Assembly: GCF_025847275.1 (NCBI RefSeq)
Contig: NZ_JAOZEV010000018.1
Location: 1-64,000 of the forward strand
From: Flavobacterium frigoritolerans
GTDB lineage: Bacteria; Bacteroidota; Bacteroidia; Flavobacteriales; Flavobacteriaceae
Direction of reading: 5' to 3'
DNA: 64,000 nt
Part shown: positions 15,800 to 25,053 of the stretch, piece by piece
Numbering within the stretch: position 1 is the first letter of the stretch
How the letters are laid out: each line of letters starts with the position of its first letter
Made by a program: the position numbers and the translations under genes
The notes under the pieces: model-generated
Databases searched by the model: none
Seen by the model: only the letters and a program-made list of their open reading frames with translations
Told to the model about the DNA's origin: nothing

Positions 15800-16029
15800 T
15801 ATTGTGATATTTTTTTATGATAGGGATGTTCAATTAATCAAAGATAAAAGAATAAAATAGGATAGGCTAAATTCTATTATTTTAACAATTTTAAGTAATA
15901 GTAGTTAGTCTTGTAAAAGAGGAAAATAAAGCTAATTTTGGTTAATGTTTCGCATTGTAAAAAATTCCCAAATGCTAAATATAGATTCTCAAATCAAAAC
16001 CGTATATTTGCGTCTATTTTAATGAAAGA

Positions 16030-16326
16030 ATGGACGAAGATAAAGAAAAAACCATCGCTGAATTTTACGAAAGATTAAAGGTTGAGTTAGACAATAGTAA
16101 CACTTGGCCTGCAGAGTATTTGTATAAATTTATTATGCCTTCAGTAGGCGATAATGTAGAGCGTGTAGAGAAAGCTTTTGATTGCATGGGAGCAGTAATT
16201 AAAACTACAAAATCCAAAACAGGTAAATTTACCAGTGTTTCGGTAGATGTTACTATGAAAAGTTCAGATGAAGTAATCAGTAAATACCAAGAAGTTTCTG
16301 TAATTGAGGGTATAGTTTCACTATAA
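16030..16326 (+). CDS. DUF493 family protein (YbeD-like)
   Basis: 98 residues: an N-terminal helix (DKEKTIAEFYERLKVEL) then the DUF493 ferredoxin-like domain with WPAEYLYKFIMPS and a C-terminal SVDVTMKSSDEVISKYQEV strand-helix. Cytoplasmic and small; in other bacteria YbeD-like proteins sit near lipoate genes, but its function is not known. The next gene starts 2 bases later, so DUF493-DUF4290 form an operon that may extend to murA. TATATTTG at 16003-16010 is a possible -7 box close to the start. Confidence 0.85.
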   Translation: MDEDKEKTIAEFYERLKVELDNSNTWPAEYLYKFIMPSVGDNVERVEKAFDCMGAVIKTTKSKTGKFTSVSVDVTMKSSDEVISKYQEVSVIEGIVSL

Positions 16327-16328
16327 TT

Positions 16329-17051
16329 ATGATCGAAAAATATAAAAAAGAAAATGCGAATGATGTTGTTTTTAATTTAGAATACAATTCTGAAAGACAA
16401 CATTTAATCATTCCAGAATATGGTCGTCATTTGCAAAAATTGATAGATCAGGCTACTGCTATTGAAGACGTTGAACAACGTAATAAAGCAGCCAAATATA
16501 TTATTCAGGTAATGGGAAGTTTGAATCCGCATTTGCGTGATGTACCCGATTTTCAACATAAACTTTGGGATCAGCTTTTTATTATGTCTGATTTTAAATT
16601 AGATGTTGAGTCACCATATCCAATACCATCTCGTGAAGTATTACAACTAAAGCCAGATGTATTAAAATATCCACAAAATTACCCAAAATACAGGTATTAT
16701 GGTAATAACATCAAATACATGATAGATGTTGCCAACAAATGGGAAGAAGGCGAAATGAAGAATGCATTAGTATTGGTAATTGCCAATCATATGAAAAAAT
16801 CATACTTAAGCTGGAATAAAGATACCGTAAAAGATGATGTTATTTTTGAACATTTGTACGAACTGTCAGATGGAAAAATAAATCTTTTACAAAGTTCAGA
16901 AGAACTCCTAAATACGACTGATTTATTACGTACAAACAAACGTATATCAAATAAAATCACACCAGCTGGACAACCTAAAATTCAGAATAATAAGAATGTA
17001 AAAGGTCCAGGAAAACCAAAACCGTTTCAAAAGAATAACAATCAAAAATAA
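16329..17051 (+). CDS. DUF4290 domain protein
   Basis: 240 residues with the Bacteroidota-specific DUF4290 domain (about 10-190): FNLEYNSERQHLIIPEYGRH, then KYIIQVMGSLNPHLRDVPDF. The last 40 residues are a basic, Asn/Pro/Lys-rich disordered tail that could bind nucleic acid. No signal peptide. The function is unknown; the conserved position directly before murA suggests a cell-envelope or growth link. Separated from murA by 99 bases of the 9-16-bp repeat family. Confidence 0.88.
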   Translation: MIEKYKKENANDVVFNLEYNSERQHLIIPEYGRHLQKLIDQATAIEDVEQRNKAAKYIIQVMGSLNPHLRDVPDFQHKLWDQLFIMSDFKLDVESPYPIPSREVLQLKPDVLKYPQNYPKYRYYGNNIKYMIDVANKWEEGEMKNALVLVIANHMKKSYLSWNKDTVKDDVIFEHLYELSDGKINLLQSSEELLNTTDLLRTNKRISNKITPAGQPKIQNNKNVKGPGKPKPFQKNNNQK

Positions 17052-17052
17052 A

Positions 17053-17140
17053 AGTTGCTAAGTATCTAAGTGACTAAGTTGCTAAGCCTTTTTGTAAAGA
17101 AAACCTTAGAATCTTAGAATCTCAGTAACTCAGAACCTTA
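17053..17140. repeat. Short intergenic repeats in inverted arrangement (CTAAG / CTTAG units)
   Basis: The left half repeats AGTTGCTAAG-like units four times. The right half contains CTTAGAATCTTAGAATCTCAGTAACTCAG-like units that read, on the other strand, like the GGTTCTGAGTTAC repeats of 19355-19442 and 29345-29552. The halves are imperfectly complementary and could fold into a long hairpin between the DUF4290 gene and murA. Confidence 0.7.
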
Positions 17141-17150
17141 AAAAAGTAAT

Positions 17151-18461
17151 ATGGGAATTTTTAAAATCGAAGGTGGAATTCCTTTAAAAGGAGAAATCAC
17201 TCCACAAGGAGCAAAAAATGAAGCGTTGCAAATATTGTGCGCAGTACTTTTAACCTCAGAAAAAGTAAAGATTAATAACATTCCTGATATTATTGATATC
17301 AATAAATTAATTACGCTTTTAGGAAATCTAGGAGTGAAAATTCAAAAAAATGAACCAGGTTCAATAACATTCCAAGCTGATGAAGTGAATGTAAATTACC
17401 TTGAAACAGAAGCCTTCAAGAAAGAAGGAGGAGCACTTCGTGGTTCAATCATGATTGTAGGGCCACTTTTGGCACGTTTCGGAAAAGGATATATTCCTAA
17501 GCCGGGAGGAGATAAAATAGGTCGTCGTAGATTAGATACACACTTTGAAGGGTTTATTAATCTAGGAGCTAAATTTAGATATAACAGAGAAGATCACTTT
17601 TATGGTGTAGAAGCTCCAGAAGGATTAATAGGTGCAGATATGTTGCTAGATGAAGCATCAGTAACAGGAACTGCTAATATCGTAATGGCTGCAGTTTTGG
17701 CAAAAGGGAAAACAACAGTTTATAATGCAGCTTGCGAGCCTTACTTACAACAATTATGTAAAATGTTAAACTCTATGGGAGCTAACATTAAAGGAGTAGG
17801 TTCAAACCTATTAACTATCGAAGGTGTTGAAAGTTTAGGAGGTTGTGAGCACAGAATTCTTCCAGATATGATCGAAATAGGATCTTGGATTGGGTTAGCA
17901 GCTATGACTAAAAGTGAAATTACAATCAAAGATGTAAGTTGGGAAAACTTAGGGTTGATTCCAAATACATTTAGAAAATTAGGAATTACAATAGAAAAAC
18001 GTGGAGATGATATTTATATTCCTGCTCACGTAAATGGATATGAAGTAAAAACAGATATCGATGGGTCAATCTTAACTATTGCCGATGCACCATGGCCAGG
18101 ATTTACACCAGATTTATTAAGTATCGTTTTGGTTGTGGCGACGCAAGCAAAAGGAGATGTGTTAATTCACCAAAAAATGTTCGAAAGCCGTTTGTTTTTC
18201 GTTGATAAACTAATCGACATGGGAGCAAAGATTATGCTGTGTGATCCGCATAGAGCCGTTGTTATGGGGCATAATTTTGAGTCACAATTAAAAGCAACAA
18301 CAATGTCGTCTCCAGATATACGTGCTGGAATTTCATTGTTAATTGCAGCATTATCTGCAAAAGGAACAAGTACAATTCAGAATATAGAACAAATCGACCG
18401 TGGATACGAACGTATCGACGAGCGATTAAGAGCAATTGGAGCAAAAATCGTGAGAGCGTAG
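17151..18461 (+). CDS. murA: UDP-N-acetylglucosamine 1-carboxyvinyltransferase (Asp variant)
   Basis: 436 residues, full-length EPSP-synthase-like fold. It catalyses the first committed step of peptidoglycan synthesis (PEP + UDP-GlcNAc). GAKNEALQ (20-27) holds the conserved Lys22-Asn23. The active-site loop reads PGGDKIGRRRLDTH: Asp121 stands where E. coli has Cys115. Known MurA enzymes with Asp here stay active but are not alkylated by fosfomycin. The C-terminal part (DSPDIRAG-like SSPDIRAGISLLIAAL) is typical. It probably shares a transcript with DUF493 and DUF4290. Confidence 0.95.
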   Translation: MGIFKIEGGIPLKGEITPQGAKNEALQILCAVLLTSEKVKINNIPDIIDINKLITLLGNLGVKIQKNEPGSITFQADEVNVNYLETEAFKKEGGALRGSIMIVGPLLARFGKGYIPKPGGDKIGRRRLDTHFEGFINLGAKFRYNREDHFYGVEAPEGLIGADMLLDEASVTGTANIVMAAVLAKGKTTVYNAACEPYLQQLCKMLNSMGANIKGVGSNLLTIEGVESLGGCEHRILPDMIEIGSWIGLAAMTKSEITIKDVSWENLGLIPNTFRKLGITIEKRGDDIYIPAHVNGYEVKTDIDGSILTIADAPWPGFTPDLLSIVLVVATQAKGDVLIHQKMFESRLFFVDKLIDMGAKIMLCDPHRAVVMGHNFESQLKATTMSSPDIRAGISLLIAALSAKGTSTIQNIEQIDRGYERIDERLRAIGAKIVRA

Positions 18462-18474
18462 ATAAAATTCTCAA

Positions 18475-19350
18475 ATGACGAATGAAGAAAAAGCAATAAA
18501 AGCTACATACTTTAGTATCATAGGAAACACCTGCTTAGCCATTATAAAAGGCTTAGCAGGTTTTTTTGGCAATTCTTATGCCTTAATCGCAGATGCAATA
18601 GAATCAACTACAGATATATTTTCGTCTTTTTTGGTTTTATTTGGAATCAAATATTCAAGCAAGCCAGCAGATGAAAATCATCCATACGGACACGGACGTG
18701 CTGAGCCTTTAATTACCTTTTTGGTAGTTGGGTTTTTAATAACATCAGCAACAATTATTGGATACGAAAGTATTGCCAACATCCAGAATCCACATGATTT
18801 ACCAAAATCTTGGACACTATATATTCTGGGGGCGATCATTATATGGAAAGAATATTCTTTTCGATTGGTAATGAAGCGAAGTAAACAAACGAATAGCTCA
18901 TCATTGGCAGCAGATGCATGGCACCATCGTAGTGATGCTATTACATCTGTAGCAGCATTTGTAGGGATTTCGATAGCTTTGTTTATGGGGAAAGGTTATG
19001 AGGCAGCAGATGATTGGGCTGCACTTTTTGCCGCTTTTTTTATTTTATACAATAGTTATAAAATTTTTAGACCAGCACTTGGCGAAATAATGGATGAAAG
19101 CCTTAATGATGATTTAGTTGAAGAAATTCGAATAGAATCTTTAACCGTTGTTGGTATCCTAGGAACCGAGAAATGTTTTATCCGTAAAGCTGGAATGAAA
19201 TATCATGTAGATCTACACGCCATAGTATCGGCTAAAATTTCGGTAAAAGAAGGACATGAATTATCACATAAATTACAAGACACACTAAAAGAAAAAATAC
19301 CTCAATTAGGGAATGTTTTGATCCATATTGAACCAGATGATTATCATTGA
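18475..19350 (+). CDS. Cation diffusion facilitator family transporter
   Basis: 291 residues with about six membrane spans and a C-terminal cytoplasmic domain (about 205-291). The transport site is visible as IADAIESTTDIFSS (38-51, acidic residues 40/43/47) in TM2 and HHRSD (150-154) in TM5; HPYGHGRAEPL (69-79) is the conserved loop after TM2. It exports divalent metals (Zn, Fe, Mn or Co) by proton exchange. It starts 13 bases after murA. The metal cannot be told from the sequence alone. Confidence 0.9.
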   Translation: MTNEEKAIKATYFSIIGNTCLAIIKGLAGFFGNSYALIADAIESTTDIFSSFLVLFGIKYSSKPADENHPYGHGRAEPLITFLVVGFLITSATIIGYESIANIQNPHDLPKSWTLYILGAIIIWKEYSFRLVMKRSKQTNSSSLAADAWHHRSDAITSVAAFVGISIALFMGKGYEAADDWAALFAAFFILYNSYKIFRPALGEIMDESLNDDLVEEIRIESLTVVGILGTEKCFIRKAGMKYHVDLHAIVSAKISVKEGHELSHKLQDTLKEKIPQLGNVLIHIEPDDYH

Positions 19351-19354
19351 TTTT

Positions 19355-19442
19355 TGAGGTTCATAGGTTCATAGGTTCAAAGGAGCAAAGGTTCAAAGGA
19401 GCAAAGGTTCTGAGGAGTAAAGGTTCTGAGGTACTAAGGTTT
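19355..19442 (+). repeat. 16-bp-period intergenic repeat (GGTTCAAAGGAGCAAA type)
   Basis: After two short GGTTCATA units, four 16-bp units follow: GGTTCAAAGGAGCAAA twice, GGTTCTGAGGAGTAAA and GGTTCTGAGGTACTAA. It is the same period and sequence family as the larger array at 29345-29552, and also begins directly after a stop codon. Confidence 0.8.
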
Positions 19443-19490
19443 CTTTTTTAAAGTTTTTTACTTTGAAAAAAATAATAAGGAAGACAAAAA

Positions 19491-19531
19491 ACAAAAAACG
19501 TTTATTCTTTTATAGAGTAAACGTTTTTTGT
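19491..19531. terminator. Bidirectional terminator
   Basis: A perfect 14-bp inverted repeat, ACAAAAAACGTTTA (19491-19504) and TAAACGTTTTTTGT (19518-19531), with a 13-base loop and A/T tracts on both sides, between the convergent cation transporter and DUF5686 genes. Confidence 0.8.
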
Positions 19532-19644
19532 ATTTTGACAACGATTCATCTTTAGAATTCCACTTACTAGTGTGATTTCTCCTTTTTAGAAGTGACAAGA
19601 TTGTGTGAGATTTGCATGAAATCTTCACTTAAATTTTCCCTAAA

Positions 19645-22137
19645 CTACTCTAATATATTAAGAAACTTCAAGCCAAAAACAATTCCGTTTTGCTCTATTC
19701 CATTTTGATAAGAGTGAACATAATCTACACGAAACATTCTAAATTTTCCAAAACCAAGATTATCTAATCCAATCGTAAATTCAGAATATGGTTTTGTATT
19801 TGGAACTTCAAGAGAATGGAATCCGATGTTTAAAGTTGATTTTAACTTATTTAATAACGGGATTTTATTCATGATATAACCATTGTCATTGTGTTCCATA
19901 TGAATTTCAAAATAGCTGTCGTTTGTACTATTGCTATAATATGGTAACAGATTAAAAACATTTAAATAGCGATTGGCTTGAGCAATGTGAGTTTGGTTGC
20001 CATTAAAATGTTTGTAATCTATAAAAGCGATGTTTTCAGCATTAAAAAACTTGCCTGCTTTAATGTTGATTCCTAAGAGCCCTTTATTTCCTAATGCTAA
20101 ATCATATCGTACAGCAGTATTTAGATGGTCAAATTCATATTTTTTCTCACTTGCAGCCAAAGCTTTTTCATAGCTTAAATATAAAGTTGGATATTTTTCA
20201 TTCCTAACATTGTACTTTCCGTCAGGTCTTGAAATATATTTATTGCCAAAATTAATTCTTGTAGTCAAATTGGCTTTTACTAAATGGTGTTTTTCAAAAG
20301 GAGAATTAACAAAATCATTTGGCGCAAGCGGATTGTTAGAAGAGTATAAATCGCCTTTATTAAAGAAAGAGTAATCAGTTGTATTAAAAAGAGGTTTACG
20401 TTGTTCATAGGCAATTTTTCCGTTTAAGGTAATGCCATTGGCAATGTTTTGATAATAGGCTAGTTGAGCAAATTCGAGATTGTAAACTTTCATATAATTG
20501 TCCTTAAAAAATAAAGAACTAACCGAATTGATAAAACTGCTAATAGGTTCAGTGCTATTGAACTGTTTTACCTTAGTTCCTCCAGAAGCAATGATAGTAG
20601 CGTAATTTTGATGATTAAAAGTATGTTTGAATTCTCCGGTAATACGTAATCTTTCATCAGAAATACCATAGTTGATTGCGGTACTTACAGAAGTTTCATT
20701 GCCTTTTTCTTCGTTCCATTTCTTATACGAAAAGCCAGTGCCAACATTAAAACCTTGTACAGTATTAAAACTAAGCGCGCTCAAATCTAATAGGCCATTG
20801 TATTTAAATGAATATTTCTCGAAAGTGTTTTTGTGTAAATGTCCAAGTAATATATCAGAAAAATTAAACTTATTGTTTTTAGCATCAATAGAATCGGTGT
20901 ATTTTCTTGAAGTTCGAATAGTTTGTAAGCTATCTTTTTTGATATAATCAGTACTTTCTTCGATTGTTAAAGGAATAGGACGAATAGTGTTCCAATAAGA
21001 GTCGTCTTTTTTATTGGCATTAGCTTCAAAACTTACAATTTCGTTAGAGAATGTTTTCTTTTCAAAAGATTCAGGAAACTCATAATTAGTGTAAACATAA
21101 TTAAACTTTCCTGTAAATTGTATGCCAAAAGCTCCAGCAGTAAAGGATAAACTTTGAGCGTTTTTTGCCCATAATTTATTTTTAGAGCTATAACTAAAAC
21201 TTTGTTTTAGATTCATTATCTGAGTAATCTCATTTTTAATTCGATACCCTTTAATATCAAGATCAACAGCATAAATAGCAAAACTATCATCAATAATATA
21301 AATATAGCCTTCAAAAACAGGTTCTTTATCGCGTTTTGGGATAACCTTTATTTTATTGATTTCTTTATTATTTTCATCAAAGAATGTTCCTTCGAGTTTG
21401 TATTTGTAATAATTAAAAGCATTATCTGCAATAGGAGAAATCATATTTGCACCAAATTTTAAGGTGTTGTTATAAAAATCATAGGTAGATAAACTAGCAG
21501 TATTGTAGCTAAAACCTTTATTATTTCCGGAAATTTTTGAGGCAACAATTTTCTCTTTTAAATTATTAGGTTTTTCAAATGTGATTTTAGAAATAGTTTC
21601 AGATAGGTACAAAACTCCAGTTCCAGTAGAGTCAAGATTAGAAGCCATTTCTTCTCCAATGTCAACTTTCAGTCCCATGATTTTTTTAGGTAAATCCTTT
21701 ATTTTAAATAAACCTTTAGAATAGAAATCAGCAGTGTAACGTCCCGTTTTTTCAGAATTTTCTTTTTTGTTGGCAATGGCACTTTTTATAATGTCATTTG
21801 CAGGATTATCTTTGGGGTTAATTATTACTTCGTTAAGAGTGAAATTTTCTTCCTGCAACTTAACATCTAAAGTATAAGATGTTGAAGTGATATTTGTAAT
21901 AGTTAGTTTTTGAGTTTTAAACCCTAAAAATTGAAATATGATTTTATTCTTGCCTATTTCCTTTACATTGAGTTGGTATTTTCCTTGCTCGTTAGAAGTG
22001 GTGCTGTTATAAGTGTTTTCTTCGAAGACAGAAACAAAAGGCAGAGGATTTCCATTCTCATCAGAAATAGTTCCTTTTATCTGCGCGAAATTTGAAATAG
22101 AAAATAGTAAAAAGGTAAACAGAGTAAAGTTTTTCAT
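19645..22137 (-). CDS. DUF5686 outer-membrane protein with carboxypeptidase-regulatory-like domain
   Basis: About 830 residues from the ATG at 22137, which gives a clean signal peptide (MKNFTLFTFLLFSISNFAQ); the frame is open to 22161 but those 8 residues disturb the signal. A CarboxypepD_reg-like beta sandwich follows (about 20-105: IKGTISDENGNPLPFVSV, FQFLGFKTQKLTI). The remainder is the DUF5686 region, ending in amphipathic strands typical of an outer-membrane barrel with a C-terminal FLNILE. It resembles TonB receptor architecture without a plug. Probable outer-membrane protein of unknown substrate, monocistronic. Confidence 0.85.
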   Translation of the reverse strand: MKNFTLFTFLLFSISNFAQIKGTISDENGNPLPFVSVFEENTYNSTTSNEQGKYQLNVKEIGKNKIIFQFLGFKTQKLTITNITSTSYTLDVKLQEENFTLNEVIINPKDNPANDIIKSAIANKKENSEKTGRYTADFYSKGLFKIKDLPKKIMGLKVDIGEEMASNLDSTGTGVLYLSETISKITFEKPNNLKEKIVASKISGNNKGFSYNTASLSTYDFYNNTLKFGANMISPIADNAFNYYKYKLEGTFFDENNKEINKIKVIPKRDKEPVFEGYIYIIDDSFAIYAVDLDIKGYRIKNEITQIMNLKQSFSYSSKNKLWAKNAQSLSFTAGAFGIQFTGKFNYVYTNYEFPESFEKKTFSNEIVSFEANANKKDDSYWNTIRPIPLTIEESTDYIKKDSLQTIRTSRKYTDSIDAKNNKFNFSDILLGHLHKNTFEKYSFKYNGLLDLSALSFNTVQGFNVGTGFSYKKWNEEKGNETSVSTAINYGISDERLRITGEFKHTFNHQNYATIIASGGTKVKQFNSTEPISSFINSVSSLFFKDNYMKVYNLEFAQLAYYQNIANGITLNGKIAYEQRKPLFNTTDYSFFNKGDLYSSNNPLAPNDFVNSPFEKHHLVKANLTTRINFGNKYISRPDGKYNVRNEKYPTLYLSYEKALAASEKKYEFDHLNTAVRYDLALGNKGLLGINIKAGKFFNAENIAFIDYKHFNGNQTHIAQANRYLNVFNLLPYYSNSTNDSYFEIHMEHNDNGYIMNKIPLLNKLKSTLNIGFHSLEVPNTKPYSEFTIGLDNLGFGKFRMFRVDYVHSYQNGIEQNGIVFGLKFLNILE

Positions 22138-22221
22138 AAATAGGTTCATTTCTTGTTTCAAAAATAGAAGAACTTAATAATGAACCTATTAAAACTATGT
22201 TAAAAATAAATAGTACTTTAA

Positions 22222-22635
22222 TTATAAAAAAGAATGTATCGCAAGCTCATAACTTTTTAAGCCAAAACCAAGAATAACACCTTTGGCATTTCCAGAGATA
22301 TACGATTGATGGCGGAAGCTTTCGCGTGCATAAGTATTAGATATATGAACTTCTATAACAGGAGTAGTAACAGCTTTTATAGCATCACCAATACCGATAG
22401 ATGTATGAGTGTACGCACCAGCATTTAAAATAATACCATCATAAGTAAAACCAAATTCTTGTATTTTACCTATTAATTCTCCTTCGATATTACTTTGATA
22501 ATAGCTTAGTTCTATATTTGGGAAAGAGTTTTGTAGCGTTTTAAAATAATCTTCAAAAGTTTGTGAACCGTAAACCTCAGGTTCTCTTTTTCCTAAAAGA
22601 TTTAAGTTAGGACCGTTTATAATGATAATTTTCAT
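22222..22635 (-). CDS. aroQ: 3-dehydroquinate dehydratase, type II
   Basis: 137 residues, full length. INGPNLNLLGKREPEVYG (5-22) carries the catalytic Arg/Tyr region, NAGAYTHTSIGIGDAI holds the Asn and the active-site loop, and EVHISNTYARESFRHQSYIS the catalytic His and substrate-binding residues. It dehydrates 3-dehydroquinate to 3-dehydroshikimate in aromatic amino-acid synthesis, as a cytoplasmic dodecamer. In related genomes it is often divergent from xerD; here an array of barrel genes lies between them. Confidence 0.95.
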   Translation of the reverse strand: MKIIIINGPNLNLLGKREPEVYGSQTFEDYFKTLQNSFPNIELSYYQSNIEGELIGKIQEFGFTYDGIILNAGAYTHTSIGIGDAIKAVTTPVIEVHISNTYARESFRHQSYISGNAKGVILGFGLKSYELAIHSFL

Positions 22636-22708
22636 TTGTAATAATTTAAAGTAGTGTGGGTTTGTTTATTGAATTCATTTCACTCAAAACATTTAACCAG
22701 TGGTGTAA

Positions 22709-22744
22709 AAATAAAAAAACCGTTCTAATAAATAGAACGGTTTT
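22709..22744 (-). terminator. Terminator of the first barrel gene
   Basis: AAAACCGTTCTA (22716-22727) and TAGAACGGTTTT (22733-22744) form a perfect 12-bp stem with a 5-base loop; on the minus strand a T run follows. Located just after the stop of the 22769-23311 gene. Confidence 0.9.
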
Positions 22745-22768
22745 CATAAAAGTATGTGATATTATTTT

Positions 22769-23311
22769 TTAGAACATAAATCCAGCAGAAAGTTGGAAAA
22801 CAGAGTTCTTAGCTTTAGCTTCTTTGGATATTTCAGTTAATCCTAAACCATAACGACCTTGAACAAAAATATTTTTTGTGATTTTAAAACCTAATCCAGC
22901 TGCAAGTGCAAAATCAAATGTTTTAGCGTCTTTTACATCAAAATCATTCTTTTGACTTAAAAGGAAGGAAGCTTGTGGACCTACTTCAAGGCTAAAAGCA
23001 TCACTTAAATAAATTTTTGCCATTACTGGAATAGATAAGTATCCTAATTCATCTTTAAATTCACCTAAGGCATTTTTATATGTTGCTCCTTGTGTAGAGT
23101 ACAAAAGCTCAGGTTGAATTGAGAATCTATCCAATAATTTAATTTCGGCTACTAAACCGGCATGATAGCTAGTAATTGCATCTGTTTGGATGTCTGTTCC
23201 GCTTAGATTTGCAAAATTTACCCCTGCTTTAGCTCCAATTTGTAATAATTGAGCTTGCATTGTTGCTGATGTTGCTATGAACAGTGCAGCTACTAAAATT
23301 AATTTTTTCAT
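22769..23311 (-). CDS. PorT-like outer-membrane beta-barrel protein (barrel 1)
   Basis: 180 residues with signal peptide MKKLILVAALFIATSATMQA, then an eight-stranded barrel of the OMP_b-brl_2 (PorT-like) family: IGAKAGVNFANLSG, FSIQPELLYSTQGA, LGYLSIPVMAKIYL, FSLEVGPQASFLLS, and a C-terminal FQLSAGFMF with terminal Phe. Outer-membrane location; no enzymatic or transport role can be deduced. It is on the opposite strand to barrels 2-5 and closest in sequence to barrels 3 and 5 (shared QPELLYSTQG and GPQ motifs). Confidence 0.85.
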   Translation of the reverse strand: MKKLILVAALFIATSATMQAQLLQIGAKAGVNFANLSGTDIQTDAITSYHAGLVAEIKLLDRFSIQPELLYSTQGATYKNALGEFKDELGYLSIPVMAKIYLSDAFSLEVGPQASFLLSQKNDFDVKDAKTFDFALAAGLGFKITKNIFVQGRYGLGLTEISKEAKAKNSVFQLSAGFMF

Positions 23312-23583
23312 AAATTTTTTTTTAACGATTTGATTGATTTTTATGTAGATAAAACGTTTGTAAACTGCAAATATTGCTTAAATAATCTGTAAAATTTTAT
23401 TTTTTAGTATTAAATTATTATTAGCAAATTTGTTTGTTCATCGACAAAATTACATGCTATTGATAGTTCTTGTTTATACATATAGAAGTTAGTTTTACAG
23501 AATTTACATGTAATTATTATTTAGTAGTATTATGTATTTAATTATTTTATATATTTGTAGTATTAATTTTATAAAACAAAAAT

Positions 23584-24105
23584 ATGAAAAAGATTATTTT
23601 AACTGCGTTGGCAGTTTTAGGATTTACATTTGCAAATGCGCAAGAGCAAATTGAAAAAGGAAAATGGCTTATTGAAGCTAACACTGGCTTTGGAGGACTA
23701 GGAACAGGAAATACTTCATTTAGACTAACGACTGAAGATGGAAATACTGCTTGGAACGTTGGAGCCGAAGGTGGATATTTTGTAATGGATAAACTTGCTG
23801 TGAAAGCAGGATTAGGTTATGGTGATACTGGTGCTGATTTTGCAAACAGTATTTTCTCTTATAAAGTTGGAGCAAAATATTATTTATTAAACAAATTCCC
23901 ATTAGAGGTTTCTTATAATGGTGCAAGTATTAAAGATGCTGATGAGAATCCTTCATACGTTGGATTTCAAGGTGGATATGCTTGGTTTGTAGGTAAAAAT
24001 ATTTCTGTTGAGCCAGGTGTTCGATATAATGTTACTCTAAATGATGATTACGGTAGTGGTAAAGGTGCTTTCCAATTTAATATTGGCTTCGCTTTACATT
24101 TCTAG
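23584..24105 (+). CDS. Outer-membrane beta-barrel protein (barrel 2)
   Basis: 173 residues, signal peptide MKKIILTALAVLGFTFANAQ, then a small barrel (OMP_b-brl type) with alternating strands (NVGAEGGYFVMDKLAVKAGL, YKVGAKYYLLNKFPLEVSYN) and a C-terminal FQFNIGFALHF. It differs from the PorT-like barrels in lacking the QPELLYSTQG motif and is more like barrel 4. The 272-bp divergent gap to barrel 1 holds TATATTTG at 23550-23557, a likely -7 box. A strong terminator follows at 24124. Confidence 0.85.
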   Translation: MKKIILTALAVLGFTFANAQEQIEKGKWLIEANTGFGGLGTGNTSFRLTTEDGNTAWNVGAEGGYFVMDKLAVKAGLGYGDTGADFANSIFSYKVGAKYYLLNKFPLEVSYNGASIKDADENPSYVGFQGGYAWFVGKNISVEPGVRYNVTLNDDYGSGKGAFQFNIGFALHF

Positions 24106-24123
24106 ACGTTTACAATTAGTTTT

Positions 24124-24161
24124 AAAAAGCCTTTCATATTAATTATGAAAGGCTTTTTTTT
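24124..24161 (+). terminator. Terminator of barrel 2
   Basis: A 15-bp perfect stem (24124-24138 with 24144-24158; AAAAAGCCTTTCATA and its complement) with a 5-base loop, followed by a T run. Confidence 0.9.
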
Positions 24162-24214
24162 GTTTTATAGGTTTTTTAATGTTAATTTATGTTACTGTTA
24201 AAAAAAATAAGGCA

Positions 24215-24230
24215 TCACTAAATTTAGTGA
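24215..24230. promoter_or_regulatory. Palindrome TCACTAAATTTAGTGA (probable operator)
   Basis: A perfect 16-bp palindrome 153 bases upstream of the barrel 3 start and about 95 bases upstream of its -33 box. The same palindrome sits at 25183-25198 at an almost identical distance (152 bases) before barrel 4. Confidence 0.6.
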
Positions 24231-24325
24231 TAAAGGAAATGATAATGTTCTTTGTTTCAGTAAGATGTGAATATATTGTCTGTTTCTTTTGAACCTTGTT
24301 AATTTTGTGTTTTTTTGTTATTTTA

Positions 24326-24356
24326 TTGGAATTTAAATTGAACTTATTTACGTTTG
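24326..24356 (+). promoter_or_regulatory. Promoter of barrel 3
   Basis: TTG (24326-24328), 20 bp, TACGTTTG (24349-24356) fits the Bacteroidota -33/-7 consensus. The block through the start codon is nearly identical to 25292-25350 before barrel 4. Confidence 0.8.
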
Positions 24357-24383
24357 CCGCATAAATTTTAACATAAACAAAAA

Positions 24384-24998
24384 ATGAAAAAAATTACTTT
24401 ATCAATTGTTGCGGTTTTAGCATTTGGATTTGCAAATGCACAAGAAGTTAAATTTGGAGTAAAAGGAGGAATTAACCTTTCTACTTTAACTGGTGATATG
24501 GAAGATGCGTCTTCAAAAGTTGGTTTTCAAGTTGGTGGTTTTGCAGAAATTAAACTATCTGATAAATTCTCAGTTCAACCTGAGCTTTTGTACTCTACAC
24601 AAGGAGCCAAAGAAAAATCTAATGTGTTTGATGCTGATGCAATGGAGCTTGTTTCTGCTGACTTTACTACCAAATTAGCTTATATCAATGTACCAGTTAT
24701 GGCAAAATATTATGTTGCTGAAAAATTTAGTTTAGAAGCAGGACCACAAATTGGTTTTCTTGTAAGTGCTAAAGGAAAAATGTCTGGTGGAGGTGATTCT
24801 CAGGAAGAAGATATTAAAGATTTTTATAAATCAATTGATTTTGGAGTAAACTTTGGTGCTGGTTATGATTTTACTGAAAACCTTTCTGCAGGAGTTAGAT
24901 ATAACTTAGGTTTGTCTAATATTCTTGAAAATGAGGCTGGTGATAATTTCAAAAATAAAAACAGTGTATTCTCTTTATCAGTTGGATATAAATTCTAA
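24384..24998 (+). CDS. PorT-like outer-membrane beta-barrel protein (barrel 3)
   Basis: 204 residues, signal peptide MKKITLSIVAVLAFGFANAQ, then a PorT-like (OMP_b-brl_2) barrel: VKFGVKGGINLSTLTGD, FSVQPELLYSTQGAKEK, KLAYINVPVMAKYYVA, FSLEAGPQIGFLVS, GAGYDFTENLSAGVRYNLGL, C-terminal SLSVGYKF. It is a clear paralog of barrel 5 (GAGYDFTENxSAGVRYNLGLSNI in both). Its promoter and signal-peptide DNA is almost the same as that of barrel 4, whose mature part is different. Outer-membrane protein of unknown ligand. Confidence 0.88.
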   Translation: MKKITLSIVAVLAFGFANAQEVKFGVKGGINLSTLTGDMEDASSKVGFQVGGFAEIKLSDKFSVQPELLYSTQGAKEKSNVFDADAMELVSADFTTKLAYINVPVMAKYYVAEKFSLEAGPQIGFLVSAKGKMSGGGDSQEEDIKDFYKSIDFGVNFGAGYDFTENLSAGVRYNLGLSNILENEAGDNFKNKNSVFSLSVGYKF

Positions 24999-25053
24999 TA
25001 ACTAACGATAGAATGCTTTTAAGGTGTTCTTAGTTTATTTTTTTTACAATTTT

